Shown: positions 34,954 through 45,733 of the stretch, piece by piece
Layout of the letters: each line of letters begins with the position of its first letter
How positions within the stretch are numbered: position 1 is the first letter of the stretch
Source: Morinoia aosen
Lineage: Eukaryota > Arthropoda > Malacostraca > Amphipoda > Talitridae
Length of the DNA: 64,000 bases
Assembly: GCA_030386875.1 (NCBI GenBank)
Contig: CM059562.1
Coordinates: 67,578,201-67,642,200, forward strand
Direction: 5' to 3'
Notes under the pieces: generated by a model
What the model was told of the DNA's origin: nothing
What the model saw: only the letters and a program-made list of their open reading frames with translations
Databases searched by the model: none
Position numbers and translations under genes: made by a program

Positions 34954-34994
34954 GTTGAGCTGAAAATATACAATAGTCAAAAATAACAATAATA

Positions 34995-35276
34995 ATAGAT
35001 TAGATGTAAGTTTAAGACTCCCAACTACAACAAAAACATTACAAATAGAGGAAGAAAGGAATGCAGGATCTATGCACTAGGTACACAGAAACAGTAAGTT
35101 GAGGACAAAGTTCATGGAACAAGATAAAAGTTGAAAAAAGTAGGTGCTAAACAATAGTACAACAATGAACCGAAAAAAAGATAGCCCATAATAAAACAAA
35201 AACCTGCTCTATTTCATCAAAAGGACGACCTACCTAACTTTTAGCTCAGGACCTCACATACTCCCCCTGAGAGTAG
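34995..35276 (-). mobile_element. SINE-U copy K, 5'-truncated
   Basis: Reverse copy with AGATTAGATGTAAGTTTAAGACTCCC, ACAGAAACAGTAAGTTGAGG and CCTCACATACTCCCCCTGAGAG. It stops there, lacking the first ~45 bp of the family. Confidence 0.75.
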
Positions 35277-35404
35277 TAAGAAGAAAATTTCAGTTGTTAT
35301 CCATCATAACAATCATAGCTGTGACCAATTTATAAACATACTAGTAGAAGCATCCTACAAAATGGGAGGGCATCTAATAAAGTTTCACAAAGCTTATGAA
35401 TAAT

Positions 35405-35742
35405 TGATTATAAGTTAGCTTAAGCTTTCTTGACCACAGCAAAGGCCTTTCAAAGAGGGCAAGGAAGATAGTATAAAGTTAAAAGAGTGAGGAATCTACG
35501 CACAAGGTGTTTTAAACACTAGATCCTTTGTGTAAAGAAAAAGAAAGTAAAGAAGGAAGTTTATAAAACAAGATAAAGATTGAAGAAAAATATCATGGGT
35601 GCAGAAAAACAAAACAGCAGTGAACTTGGAATGATGATGTGAACAAAAACAAAATCCTATTCTATTCCAAAACAAGAAGGCCTATGTAACTTCCAGTTTG
35701 GGATCTCACATCTTTTTCAGGGAGCACTACTTACCATAGACA
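35405..35742 (-). mobile_element. SINE-U copy L (diverged)
   Basis: Reverse copy with TTAGCTTAAGCTTTCTTGACC, AACAGCAGTGAACTTGG and AGGGAGCACTACTTACCATAGA. Diverged, with no clear duplication. Confidence 0.65.
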
Positions 35743-36304
35743 TGAGTTCCCTCCTAAAAGATGTATATAGCATATAAAGCATATATTTTAGTTCACACAA
35801 AATACCATCACTTGGTTTACTTGAACAATTGAAAATGTGTAAAAATTTTTGGTATGCTCTTCCAAAGGAGGGATTTTCACATTTTATCTATTTTTTAAAT
35901 AGATAGCCCAAAGAAACAAATGAAAATGTATAAGGCAGCTAGCAAATTTCATTATATAATAAAATCAGATAGGATACGTTATGTTGGATTGTTCAAATTT
36001 AACAAACTAAAGATAATTATTCCCAAATAAATCACACATGACATGATATGATGAGTCAAAATAAAATAGAACATTTTAAGCTATGATTGTTTTTCAACGG
36101 GTTAGATTATTCAATACGAAAAACTGTCCTGCTCATCTTACCTAATAATAATCTTGATAAGTTTATTTATTTGTTATTTGTCTGCTCGCTCAGCAAGAAA
36201 CAGTTTCTATGATTATATTTGAAGGATGCTTAATGACAGTTTCTGTGATATAAGTTTAACCAGGGCATAAGTACAAAAATATTTTAATTGTAAATACTAT
36301 TAAG
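35743..36304. other. No gene seen
   Basis: AT-rich spacer without recognised features. Confidence 0.5.
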
Positions 36305-36472
36305 CAGCCCATAGAGGATCAATTTTATTGTCAATAATGAATATTGACAATTTAATTGATCGTCTGTGGGCTTGATTGACGTCCGTCAAATAATTGACTT
36401 AGTGGGCCAAAAAATTGTGATCAATATATTGAGTCAATAATATTAACAATTAAATTGATTGTCTATGGGCTA
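36305..36472. mobile_element. 168-bp MITE with palindromic arms
   Basis: The left end AGCCCATAGAGGATCAATTT is matched by the inverse of the right end (AGCCCATAGACAATCAATTT), with pairing for over 30 bp. The left half is itself a hairpin (36305-36372, GGGCT at its right end). The flanking duplication is unclear. Confidence 0.65.
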
Positions 36473-38027
36473 CCTTAAAATGGATCTACTTGTTTGTCAT
36501 CCATATCTTGAGACTTATTTAAAGGACTCTATCAAATCCCGTTAGACCATAACATTGACAACCCTAGTGCTTGTGTACTAAAACATAATGCCAGTGTACA
36601 CACTTTGTGAAAAATAACAGACATTAATAAGCCCAATGAAGCTGGTAGATCATCTTATCAGGCTACTCTGGTTTTTTATACAACAGTAAGAGTGTGATGA
36701 CAGTGGTTACCTAATGCATAGGCATCATAATCTTTTGAATTCTCCATATTTTAAACCTTGAAGTGTAGATACTACACTAATACTTTCATCATTGAAAACA
36801 ATAATATATTTAAGACCATTTATGGGCACTTTACAATTTAATTTTGGATGTTATCATATGTAGTGAAATGTCTTTTAAGTTGTCAGTCAGGTTAGATTAA
36901 GGAAATACTCTGATATTTATTAACACAAACTATTTGTTAAAAGTTATTTAGTAGATAGCACATTTTTGTTCAAAGTTGATTGTTCAAATCAAACCCAAGT
37001 ATAAACTTATACATCTATATCTTGCTTTTACAGATCTTGTTTTAGTGGATTTTGAATTTTACGGACAAATTCTTAAACTACCTATTTTATTTGAAAGTCG
37101 CGCGCACTACAGACAAAGACCATTAGTTACAAAACTCACTGCTAGGTGGCAGGTAGTCGCCTTGTTGACAACACTGTTTCAGCACCTGTATTGCTTTGCT
37201 CCCAAGTTTTGCCCTTTTTTTTCTCAATGTTGTGCTTGATTTCTTGTACCAGCAATATATATATTTCTTCACCATGTCATCTGGAGCTTCAGTCGAAAAA
37301 AAAAGAGGGTAAATTTAACCATTTTAACTTGTTTAAATATTTTTGATACTAAACCAATATAGGCCTAGAATGCTTTTACTGACTGTATGTACATATAATA
37401 CCCAAATGACAAAAAAAAAACAGCACAGACAAGCTATTCTGCAGTCAAAACCAATGCCTAAAGCTCAAGCCAGACAGTTCAACAAAAGTTTGTAACATAA
37501 ATTATAGCATGTCAGCAAAAAATGGTAGCTTAGCTGTACAGTTTCTTCTCTCATTCTCACTTTTACTTAGATTCTAAAACATTATTTGCTTAAGTGATTA
37601 TTTTATGGCTATATCATTAAGTTAAACAGATCAATATTGTTAAAAAAAAAATTCAGATTAGGCCTAGTCTTGTTAAAATTATCAGAGCAGCAGCACCACT
37701 AGTAAACTTAATTGCAGTAACTCTAACAAAATTTATTATTCATGTATCCGTAACATTAGGAATAATTTATGTAATAGCAAATACAAATTCAAATATGCAT
37801 AAGGGAAATAAAGAGTAAAGTAATAAAATACTTTAACAATGTGTAAAGTTGAGCCAAAATTGAAATATGGCCTGTAGTCTGAAATATTTATCCATTGTAT
37901 TGATGGATCAGTCCAGCTGCACTATACAAATTGAATTCTTCTTTTTGATTTTGTGTATCTAGACTTCTAGAGTACTGAGAACTGAGAAGTCTAAAATTAT
38001 GCTACGTTAATATATTTAATGAATAGT
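36473..38027. other. No gene seen
   Basis: AT-rich DNA; short ORFs at 36976-37346 are not recognisable proteins. Confidence 0.5.
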
Positions 38028-38958
38028 TGGTCAATGTTTATTTTATGTGCGGCAGGGAAATTAAAGATGTCATTGCTTAGAATCATTAAATGAGCACATT
38101 TAAAAATCTTTTACACGAATGACATTATGCTCGCTGATGCGTTATTTTAGAATTATTGAACTTTGAAGTTGGCACGGGCGTGGGCGTGCCGGCGCCGTAA
38201 TTTAGTTAATAAGGGTAGTTAACCCCCTATTACAAACGTAAAGAGGTTGGGTCGTGAGGGTTAGCCACAGTTCTTATAGTGAAAATTATAAATAAAGCTT
38301 CTAACCCACCCATTAGGGTGACGACCGCAATCTTGTTTACATCGGGTCCAAGATGGTGGCGCCCATGGTGGTCGCCGTGCCGCACCTAAAATAAACGGTC
38401 AATATTGAATATAATGTTGTCAACGAATTTCATAATTTTGTTGGTATACATAGGTAATATAGTCAATTTTAAGACGTTTTTCACGAATGACAATGTGCCC
38501 AGAAATGCTTAGTTTAGGAGATATAGGATAAATAACGCCAGGTAAGAATAGCATTAACGGCAGTTTCGATATGGCTCTTCCGGCGTTTTGCGGACGCGGA
38601 CCACGCCAAGGTTTTTGGCGGGAGTCATCGGCCTCAGTATGGTTGAGTTAAATTAAGATATTTTAGGCTTACTTAGGTTAGGATACTTAACTAAATTAAC
38701 TTTACCAAACCTAACCTTACCTATCGTTACGTCAGAACCGGATTTTTGCTTATTTACCTCTCCGTTTGTTCAATTTTATAAACGACGTTCCTATAACTTC
38801 AAAGTTAAATATCTCCAAAAATAAGCATTTCCGGGCACATTGTCATTTCTGTAAAACGTCTTAAAATTGACTATATTACCTATCTATACATACGAAATTA
38901 TGAAATTCGTTGACAACATTATATTCAATATTGATTAAATAAACATTGACCAAATAGT
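38028..38958. mobile_element. Composite fold-back elements
   Basis: Two nested inverted structures share a terminus. The first pairs GGTCAATGTTTATTTTATGTGCGGCA (about 38030) with its inverse ending near 38400. The second pairs 38388-38525 with 38808-38945, about 135 bp of strong inversion that includes CATTATATTCAATATTGA and GGGCACATTGTCATT. The ACGAATGACA block also occurs directly near 38117 and 38482. No coding capacity. Confidence 0.65.
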
Positions 38959-39174
38959 TGAACTATGTAAAAACCAACCCATAGCATAATTGATTGTGCA
39001 AACAACGTTAGCATTTACATACATGATACCAACTCTGTCATGTTAGACAATTGAGCGTAAAACTGTCACATCGTTGGAAGACACTACATAAAATTAGCAA
39101 CAGATAAGTACATTTTGGACTCACAGACCGGTTTAGCCTTTCTTTGATCAAAATTGCTGCCACCTAACTGTCAA

Positions 39175-39860
39175 TGAACTTGAAATTGAGGGCCAACAGT
39201 GTTGGGGCCTTTCTAACTGCCTACAATTCTCTCTTCAATACCCACATAAAAAAATTCAGCACCTTTTCCAAACTTGTCCACTAAACTACTCAGGATTCAC
39301 AAATCCTTGTCACAAACTGCCATAAGACGGCATTACTGGGATAACCAGTACGTCAAGACACCATCTCCGCGCATGGTGGGTCATTACAGCCCACTCTACA
39401 TGACTGGCTCATTCCAGTTGCTATCTTTTACTCCAAGAACATCCAAGAAAAACTTTCATAGCATCAATGATACTCAAATTACACTCCTGATCTAGTCCAA
39501 CAATACAGCGCATACCACAATCATATTCAGCACATCTGGCATATCACTCAATCTCCCCATACTGCTCAAAAAACACATTCATGAAACTCTCTCTTTCTTG
39601 CTCATACTTACTACACTCCAGTACAAAATGCTCAATTGTTTCCTCCACTCCCCTATCACACTGCGGACATACCTAATCTATTATTTTTCTCATTCCACCT
39701 TCATGTGCGCTTATTCACGCTCAATGACTTACACCTCACTGCAAACAAGAGTTGACATCCAAAACTACCATCATAGAACATCTCACACTTATGTACTTTC
39801 TTTTGCATATACCAGTCAAGTGTAGTCTTTCGCATCATGCTAAGCTTCCGCTTATTCATG
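39175..39860 (-). mobile_element. LINE-A 3' fragment (reverse)
   Basis: On the - strand this matches about 2253-2950 of the left-hand LINE-A, from the C-terminal domain through the 3' UTR (GGCCCCAACACTGTTGGCCC-like). It is 5'-truncated and frame-broken. Open frames on the + strand (39274-39934) are antisense artefacts of this fragment. Confidence 0.85.
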
Positions 39861-40013
39861 CAAACGATACCGTTCTGACGAGTGCCATCCTACGCGAAAA
39901 TGCGGTAAATTATTTGAAAACGCGTGAGGTTTGAGTGAAGAAACGAATCCGTGGCAGCGGATATTGTTGTTATCGATCAAATAAAAATAAAGGCTCCCAT
40001 GAAATTTTTTCTA

Positions 40014-40397
40014 GTACGTGCCTGGAGTAAGATACAGTGACTTGAAGAAATTCAACGACTTTCAAGATCCTGGCAGATCTTCGATAAAGAAGAATATACA
40101 CTGACTGGAATGAGCAAGTTGTGCAGAGTGAGCTGCAGTGACCGTGGAGGGAGTATATATTCTAGCTTCATGGCAGTGACCCACCATGCCTGGGGAGGGT
40201 GTCGTGACGTACTGGTTGTCCCAGTGATGCTGTCCAATGGCAGCTTGTGAGATGGATTGGGGGATCCTGAGTAGTTTATTGAACAAATCTGGTACACAGG
40301 CGCTGTACTCTTTAGTGTGAATATTGTGGGTATTGCAGAGGGAATTTTAGGCCGTTACAAAGGCCCCGACGTTGTCGGCCTTCAACTTCAAGTTCAA
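40014..40397 (+). mobile_element. LINE-A 3' fragment (forward)
   Basis: Matches LINE-A from GTGCCTGGAGTAAGA (end of ORF2) to GGCCGTTACAAAGGCCCC and a CTTCAAGTTCAAA tail. It contains an insertion of about 60 bp after the stop region compared with the left-hand copy. It lies head-to-head with the reverse fragment, about 150 bp away. Confidence 0.85.
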
Positions 40398-40663
40398 ATG
40401 GAATCATGGAATTTTATTCAAATGATAAATTTTGTGTTACTCACATACTATGCATGAGTATTACTTATAGTGAGCTAGCACTCTCAATGAGGCCTTTTCG
40501 TGAATTATTTCTATTAATTATTTTACATTGTGATTTAGTGTGAGGCCTGAGTAATTGTTCAAGTCTGTCATGTACACTGGCGAGAGAGATTAGGGTATAT
40601 CAATAATGAATGCATTATTAGAGCACTACATAGGCAACAGAAGCTACAGCTGCTGTAAAACTG

Positions 40664-41210
40664 TGTAGCGAACCTTCGGCACGCAACTCAGTATAAATTT
40701 CGGAAATTCCCAAAATGATCATTAAAAATTCAGTAAAACAAATCCAACCATCAGAATAAAATTTCATTACGGAATTAATTAACTTCTATTCTCAATTCCA
40801 TTAAAATCGTGCATTGAAAAATTCATTCTCTAAGAAATCACTTTTGCGTTGTAACGAAACCCTCCACGACGCCTTGCCGGCAACATTTCCACTCGCACTA
40901 GCTCCACTCGTACCAAGTCATTGACAGTGTGTGCACCGCGTGTTTCTCTGGTGAGAATTAGAGATTGTGTGTTACTGTGCTGTTCTACGGGTAACTATAT
41001 TTGTGTATTATGAAACTATCAATGATATTATTGTGTGATGTATTAAGAAAATCGCCGAAAGTTCCAGAGTGCTAAATGCTTAGGATTTTTCTTGCCCAGA
41101 ATTTGGGTTCCCCCACAGGCCATTTTTCCTTGTGTATTGTTGTGTATCCTACCTTAAAATTTGCAGCAAACTATTCACGATTCAATGTAAAGCCATCTGT
41201 AGGGAGTTTT
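40664..41210 (+). repeat. Gypsy 5' LTR, part 1 (before copia)
   Basis: 547 bp identical by eye to 53326-53872, ending at the copia target GTTTT. Contains a TATAAATTT sequence near the start. The LTR resumes at 45734. Confidence 0.92.
41206..41210. repeat. Copia target-site duplication, left
   Basis: GTTTT, repeated at 45729-45733. The uninterrupted 3' LTR has a single GTTTT at 53868-53872, which proves this is the insertion site. Confidence 0.95.
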
Positions 41211-41470
41211 TGTTGAAACCTTTCATGTAGCACCTTGAATGTATATGTGTATAATACTGATAATGTTACAGTGCTCTTGCGTAAGAATGTATTTAGACAG
41301 CACTATGCGTTGAGAACTGAGCTCATGGTTCTTGTGGATCTCTGCTCGTGGTTCTCGGGCTTGGCTGGAGCCTACTCCACCGCTACCCTTCGTAATGTAA
41401 ACGTGTGTCCTGCTGTGTGTACTGATTATACAAACTCCAAGAGTCTCGTCTTCTTAACCTACGTCCATTA
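41211..41470 (+). repeat. Copia 5' LTR
   Basis: 260 bp, TGTTGAAACC...GTCCATTA. It ends in TTA and not the usual CA. Identical by eye to the 3' LTR. Confidence 0.93.
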
Positions 41471-41484
41471 GGTTATGGGCCCAG
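41471..41484 (+). other. Copia primer-binding site (internal tRNA-iMet)
   Basis: GGTTATGGGCCCAG directly follows the 5' LTR. It is complementary to the anticodon arm of initiator tRNA-Met, not to its 3' end. This is the known priming mode of Drosophila copia, which uses a 5' half-molecule of that tRNA. Confidence 0.85.
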
Positions 41485-41618
41485 TAAACCTTCCGATGAA
41501 GCAATATCAAGTGAGGTTATCTTAAGTCCCGAAGCGAAAAACAGCCCGGGACAGCGAGAACAGAAGTTGGTGATTTGTTAGTGCTGTGTGAGACAGAAAC
41601 GGTGAAAGAGAAAGAAAC

Positions 41619-44600
41619 ATGGCAGGCTCCGTAAGTGAAAGTGCAAAGAACTGCCTCACGGCTCTTAATGATAAAAACTATCCTACGTGGAAGCTGCAAA
41701 TGAAGATGATTCTGATGAAGGAAAAACTGTGGAACTTGGTTCGAGGAACGGAAACCATGCCACAGACTACGGACGAGACTGCTCGAAGAAAATTTGAAGA
41801 AAGACGTGACAGTGCACTTGCAACAATTGTGCTTGGTGTCGAAACAAGTCAACTTTATTTGTTGGGTGATCCTACTGACCCTGTGCAACTATGGCATAAG
41901 ATTGAAGATACATTCCAGAAGAAAACTTGGTCTAACAAGTTCAGACTACGCAAAAGACTCTACAACATGAAACTAAAAGAAGACCAAGACTTACAAACTC
42001 ATCTCAAAGCATTTGTCGAAATATTTGAGTCCTTGAGTGTGATTGATGACGCAGTTGATGAAGAAAGTCGTGTAATAATCTTGCTGTCGTCACTTCCCGA
42101 CCATTTCTCCACACTGGTGACTGCACTGGAAGCTCATGAAAAACTACCGTCATGGGATATTGTGACAGAGCGTCTTCTGAATGAAGAAGCAAAACTGAAA
42201 AACCAAAGTGCTTCAGACTTCAGTGAAAAATCCCTTGTGACCTCCAAATTGAAAAACTCACGATGCTTCGAATGCGGAAAATTGGGACACCTACGTACCA
42301 AGTGCTGGATCTATCAAGAAAAATTGAAGAAAGAAGATGGGAACCACACAGAAAACCAAAACAATTTTGTAGCAGGTAAAACAAATTATATCGGTGCATT
42401 GTCTGTGATAAATATCAATAATTGTTGGGTAATTGATTCCGGTGCAACAGCACACATGTGTAATAATAGGAATGATTTTTCTTGTATGAATGAGCTATCT
42501 AGTCCAATTAACATTGAAGTTGGTGATGGTAGAAACTTGCAAGGTGTTGGTGTAGGTGATGTTGAAGTTATGGTGTTGTTGCCTAAAGGTCGAGTAGATA
42601 CCTGTGTTGTTAAGAATGTCTTGTATGTACCTGGTTTAGCTTACAATTTACTTTCCGTGCCTCAGATTACAGAAAGTGGAAACTCAGTTTACTTTGACGA
42701 AAGCTCATGTAAGATTGTAAATAAAGACGATGAATTAATTGCCTTAGGCAGTAAAGTAGGAAAATTGTATAAACTTAATTGCACCCTTAATTCAGCCGCT
42801 AAATGCATGAACGTTTCCTCTGATGAAATTCTGTGGCATAAACGATTTTGTCATCTAGGATTCAATAATCTTAAGAAATTAGGCACTAAGAATCTTGTTA
42901 GAGGTTTTGATTGTTCTGTGAGTGGAGATAACATTTTTTGTGAAAACTGTTGTGATGGTAAAAATCATAGGCTTCCGTTCCCCAAAACAAATCACAAAAG
43001 GAAACGCCAACCCTTAGAACTTATCCACAGTGATGTGTGTGGCCAGCTTAATCCCATATCACTTGGGAGTGGAAGGTATTTTGTAACCTTCATAGATGAC
43101 CACTCCAGATATACTTGGGTGTACATTATCAAACATAAGAGTGATGTTTTCAAAGTGTTTCAGGAGTTCAAATCCTTGGTAGAAAATCACTATGATCACA
43201 AAATTAAAATTCTGCGCTCCGATAACGGTGGGGAATACATCTCTAATGACTTTGAACAATTCCTAAAAGGGGAAGGAATTATCCATGAAAAAACTGTGCC
43301 TAAGACACCTGAACAAAATGGAGTTGCAGAAAGAATGAATAGAACTCTTCTTGACTCTGTCAGAGCTATGCTGTCTGGTTCAAAGTTACCAAAATCATTC
43401 TGGGGTGAAGCTATATCAACTGCCGTGTATGTCAAAAATAGGAGCCCTGCTAGTGCATTGAATGATATGACCCCTTATCAGGCCCTTAATGGACACAAGC
43501 CCAACGTACAGCACCTCAAAACCTTTGGCTGCAGTGCGTACGCTCATGTCCCCAAAGATGAGAGGGAAAAACTTGATCCAAAATCTAAACCGTGTGTTCT
43601 TGTAGGATATGGAAGTGGATCCAAGGGATATCGTCTGTATGACATAAACAGTAGAAGGATATTTTTGAGTAGAGACGTTATGTTCAATGAATCTCAGCAG
43701 ATGCCAATTGAGAAGGAGCCTTCAGAAGTAAATGATGGTAATTTTTCTCTTCTTCCTCAGGATCCAGAGCCAGAAGACTCTGAGGGAGGGGTGGAGCATA
43801 GACAGTCAGATGCTGGGATGGAGGGAGTGCAGCCTAGACAATCAGCCAGATATCGACGGGCTCCTGATAGGTTTGGTGAATGGGTGTATTTAATGAAAAA
43901 TGAGCTTGATATACCATCTTGTGTTCAAGAAGCACTCAGTGGACCAGAAGCAAAACTATGGGAAACAGCTATGGAGAATGAGATGGAGTCTATAAATCAA
44001 AACAGAGTATGGTCCCTTGTAGAGTGTCCTAATGACAAAAAACCTATCAAATCAAAGTGGATCTTTAAAAGAAAAACCGGACCCGACGGAAGCATTTGCT
44101 CGTACAAAGCTCGCCTTGTGGCTCAGGGCTACTCACAAAAATATGGCATCGACTACGACGAGACCTTCAGTCCCGTGGTTCGATTTGAGTCTGTCAGGAC
44201 AGTACTAGCTTTGGCTGCCAAATGCAACATGCAAGTCCATCACATGGACGTTGCAACAGCCTTCCTTAATGGAGAACTGATTGAAGAACTATATCTGGTT
44301 CAACCTGACGGTTTTATTGTCAAAGGCAAAGAAAATCTGGTGTGTAAACTACAAAAATCGCTCTACGGACTAAAACAAGCTCCTAAGTGTTGGAATACTA
44401 CACTAGATAGCTATTTGAAGAAATTGGGTTTTGTACAATCTAAGAGTGATGCTTGTATATACACTCGTGTTCAAGATAAGAAACTGTGTATTGTGGCGGT
44501 GTATGTAGACGATCTAATAATTGCTTCTGAGTCTGGTGATGAAATAAATCAAATAAAGTTGAGCCTTTCTACCCAATACAAAATGAAGGACCTTGGTGTG

Positions 44601-45461
44601 CTGAGTTACTTCCTAGGTGTAAGTGTTGTACAATTTAAAAACAATGTCTTCTTGAATCAAAATGCCTACACTGAGGCTCTGTTGTCAAAATTTGGCTTTG
44701 ATAATTGTAAACCTGTTGCAACTCCCGCCGATGTAAACGTAAATCCGATATGCTCCCCAAATGATGTCGAATTTGACCCTGCCACTTATCAAAGTGCTGT
44801 AGGTAGCCTTTTGTATTTGTCAACCAGAACTCGACCTGACATTGCATTCGCAGTGAATAATGTTGCTAAATACAGCTCCAAACCTCTTGAACAGCATTGG
44901 ATGTGTGTTAAGAGAATATTCAGGTACCTGAGAGGCACCTCTAAACTAGGTCTCTTGTATAGCAAATGTTCTGATACTTGCATTGGTTATTCAGATGCTG
45001 ACTGGGCTGGTGATAAAAATGACCGAAAGTCTACCTCTGGTTACTGTTTCACCCTCAGTAATTCGGTAATTACGTGGAGATCTAACAAACAAACTTGTGT
45101 AGCCCTCTCAACTGCAGAAGCCGAATACGTTGCTCTTGCCGGTGCGGCTCAAGAGGCTGTCTGGTTAAAGCACTTACTCAGTGATCTAAATTTTGGGACT
45201 ATGGAACCAATGGTTATAAACGAAGACAACCAGTCAGCCATCTGTCTTGCCAACAATCCCAAATATCATGGGAGGAGCAAGCACATCGATATTAAGTTTC
45301 ACTATGTACGGGATCTTGTAAGTAACAAAGATATAGACGTAGTGTATTGCCCTACCGACGAAATGCTCGCCGACATATTCACCAAGAACCTGCCGATAGA
45401 AAAGTTCTCTAGACTAAGAACGAAGTTAGGAATGGTCTCATCTGACACACATTCAATGTGA
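41619..45461 (+). CDS. Copia Gag-Pol polyprotein, intact
   Basis: One 1280-aa ORF carries the full copia order protease-integrase-RT-RNase H behind Gag. A Gag region of about 210 residues ends in the CCHC knuckle CFECGKLGHLRTKC (near 215). Protease has VIDSGATAH (near 271). Integrase has an H...H...CENC finger (about 400-445), then DDHSRY (492), RSDNGGEY (532) and PEQNGVAERMNR (564), the DDE residues. RT has KARLVAQGYSQ (832) and YVDD (962). RNase H has SDADWAGD (1125) and STAEAEY. There is no stop or frameshift, and gag and pol share one frame, as in many Ty1/copia elements. The ATG is preceded by AAGAAAC and follows the leader. The stop is 7 bp before the 3' LTR. GalEA-like crustacean copia elements are a candidate clade, not proven here. 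Confidence 0.96.
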   Translation: MAGSVSESAKNCLTALNDKNYPTWKLQMKMILMKEKLWNLVRGTETMPQTTDETARRKFEERRDSALATIVLGVETSQLYLLGDPTDPVQLWHKIEDTFQKKTWSNKFRLRKRLYNMKLKEDQDLQTHLKAFVEIFESLSVIDDAVDEESRVIILLSSLPDHFSTLVTALEAHEKLPSWDIVTERLLNEEAKLKNQSASDFSEKSLVTSKLKNSRCFECGKLGHLRTKCWIYQEKLKKEDGNHTENQNNFVAGKTNYIGALSVININNCWVIDSGATAHMCNNRNDFSCMNELSSPINIEVGDGRNLQGVGVGDVEVMVLLPKGRVDTCVVKNVLYVPGLAYNLLSVPQITESGNSVYFDESSCKIVNKDDELIALGSKVGKLYKLNCTLNSAAKCMNVSSDEILWHKRFCHLGFNNLKKLGTKNLVRGFDCSVSGDNIFCENCCDGKNHRLPFPKTNHKRKRQPLELIHSDVCGQLNPISLGSGRYFVTFIDDHSRYTWVYIIKHKSDVFKVFQEFKSLVENHYDHKIKILRSDNGGEYISNDFEQFLKGEGIIHEKTVPKTPEQNGVAERMNRTLLDSVRAMLSGSKLPKSFWGEAISTAVYVKNRSPASALNDMTPYQALNGHKPNVQHLKTFGCSAYAHVPKDEREKLDPKSKPCVLVGYGSGSKGYRLYDINSRRIFLSRDVMFNESQQMPIEKEPSEVNDGNFSLLPQDPEPEDSEGGVEHRQSDAGMEGVQPRQSARYRRAPDRFGEWVYLMKNELDIPSCVQEALSGPEAKLWETAMENEMESINQNRVWSLVECPNDKKPIKSKWIFKRKTGPDGSICSYKARLVAQGYSQKYGIDYDETFSPVVRFESVRTVLALAAKCNMQVHHMDVATAFLNGELIEELYLVQPDGFIVKGKENLVCKLQKSLYGLKQAPKCWNTTLDSYLKKLGFVQSKSDACIYTRVQDKKLCIVAVYVDDLIIASESGDEINQIKLSLSTQYKMKDLGVLSYFLGVSVVQFKNNVFLNQNAYTEALLSKFGFDNCKPVATPADVNVNPICSPNDVEFDPATYQSAVGSLLYLSTRTRPDIAFAVNNVAKYSSKPLEQHWMCVKRIFRYLRGTSKLGLLYSKCSDTCIGYSDADWAGDKNDRKSTSGYCFTLSNSVITWRSNKQTCVALSTAEAEYVALAGAAQEAVWLKHLLSDLNFGTMEPMVINEDNQSAICLANNPKYHGRSKHIDIKFHYVRDLVSNKDIDVVYCPTDEMLADIFTKNLPIEKFSRLRTKLGMVSSDTHSM

Positions 45462-45468
45462 GAAGGAG
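45460..45468 (+). other. Copia polypurine tract
   Basis: GAGAAGGAG immediately before the 3' LTR, where plus-strand synthesis is primed. It overlaps the ORF stop codon region. Confidence 0.8.
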
Positions 45469-45728
45469 TGTTGAAACCTTTCATGTAGCACCTTGAATGT
45501 ATATGTGTATAATACTGATAATGTTACAGTGCTCTTGCGTAAGAATGTATTTAGACAGCACTATGCGTTGAGAACTGAGCTCATGGTTCTTGTGGATCTC
45601 TGCTCGTGGTTCTCGGGCTTGGCTGGAGCCTACTCCACCGCTACCCTTCGTAATGTAAACGTGTGTCCTGCTGTGTGTACTGATTATACAAACTCCAAGA
45701 GTCTCGTCTTCTTAACCTACGTCCATTA
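45469..45728 (+). repeat. Copia 3' LTR
   Basis: 260 bp identical by eye to 41211-41470, followed by the GTTTT duplication at 45729-45733. Confidence 0.93.
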
Positions 45729-45733
45729 GTTTT

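Larger units (their letters stand above)
41211..45728 (+). mobile_element. Complete Ty1/copia retrotransposon
   Basis: A 4,518-bp element with 260-bp LTRs (41211-41470 and 45469-45728) that look identical, a 5-bp GTTTT duplication, a primer site, a polypurine tract and one intact 1280-codon ORF. It interrupts the 5' LTR of the gypsy element and so is younger than it. All parts expected for mobility are present by inspection. Confidence 0.95.

Noticed and set aside
39274-39934. Open frames on the + strand
   Set aside because: They are antisense to a LINE-A 3' fragment.
40052-40297. Two - strand open frames of 74-81 aa
   Set aside because: Antisense of the forward LINE-A 3' UTR fragment.
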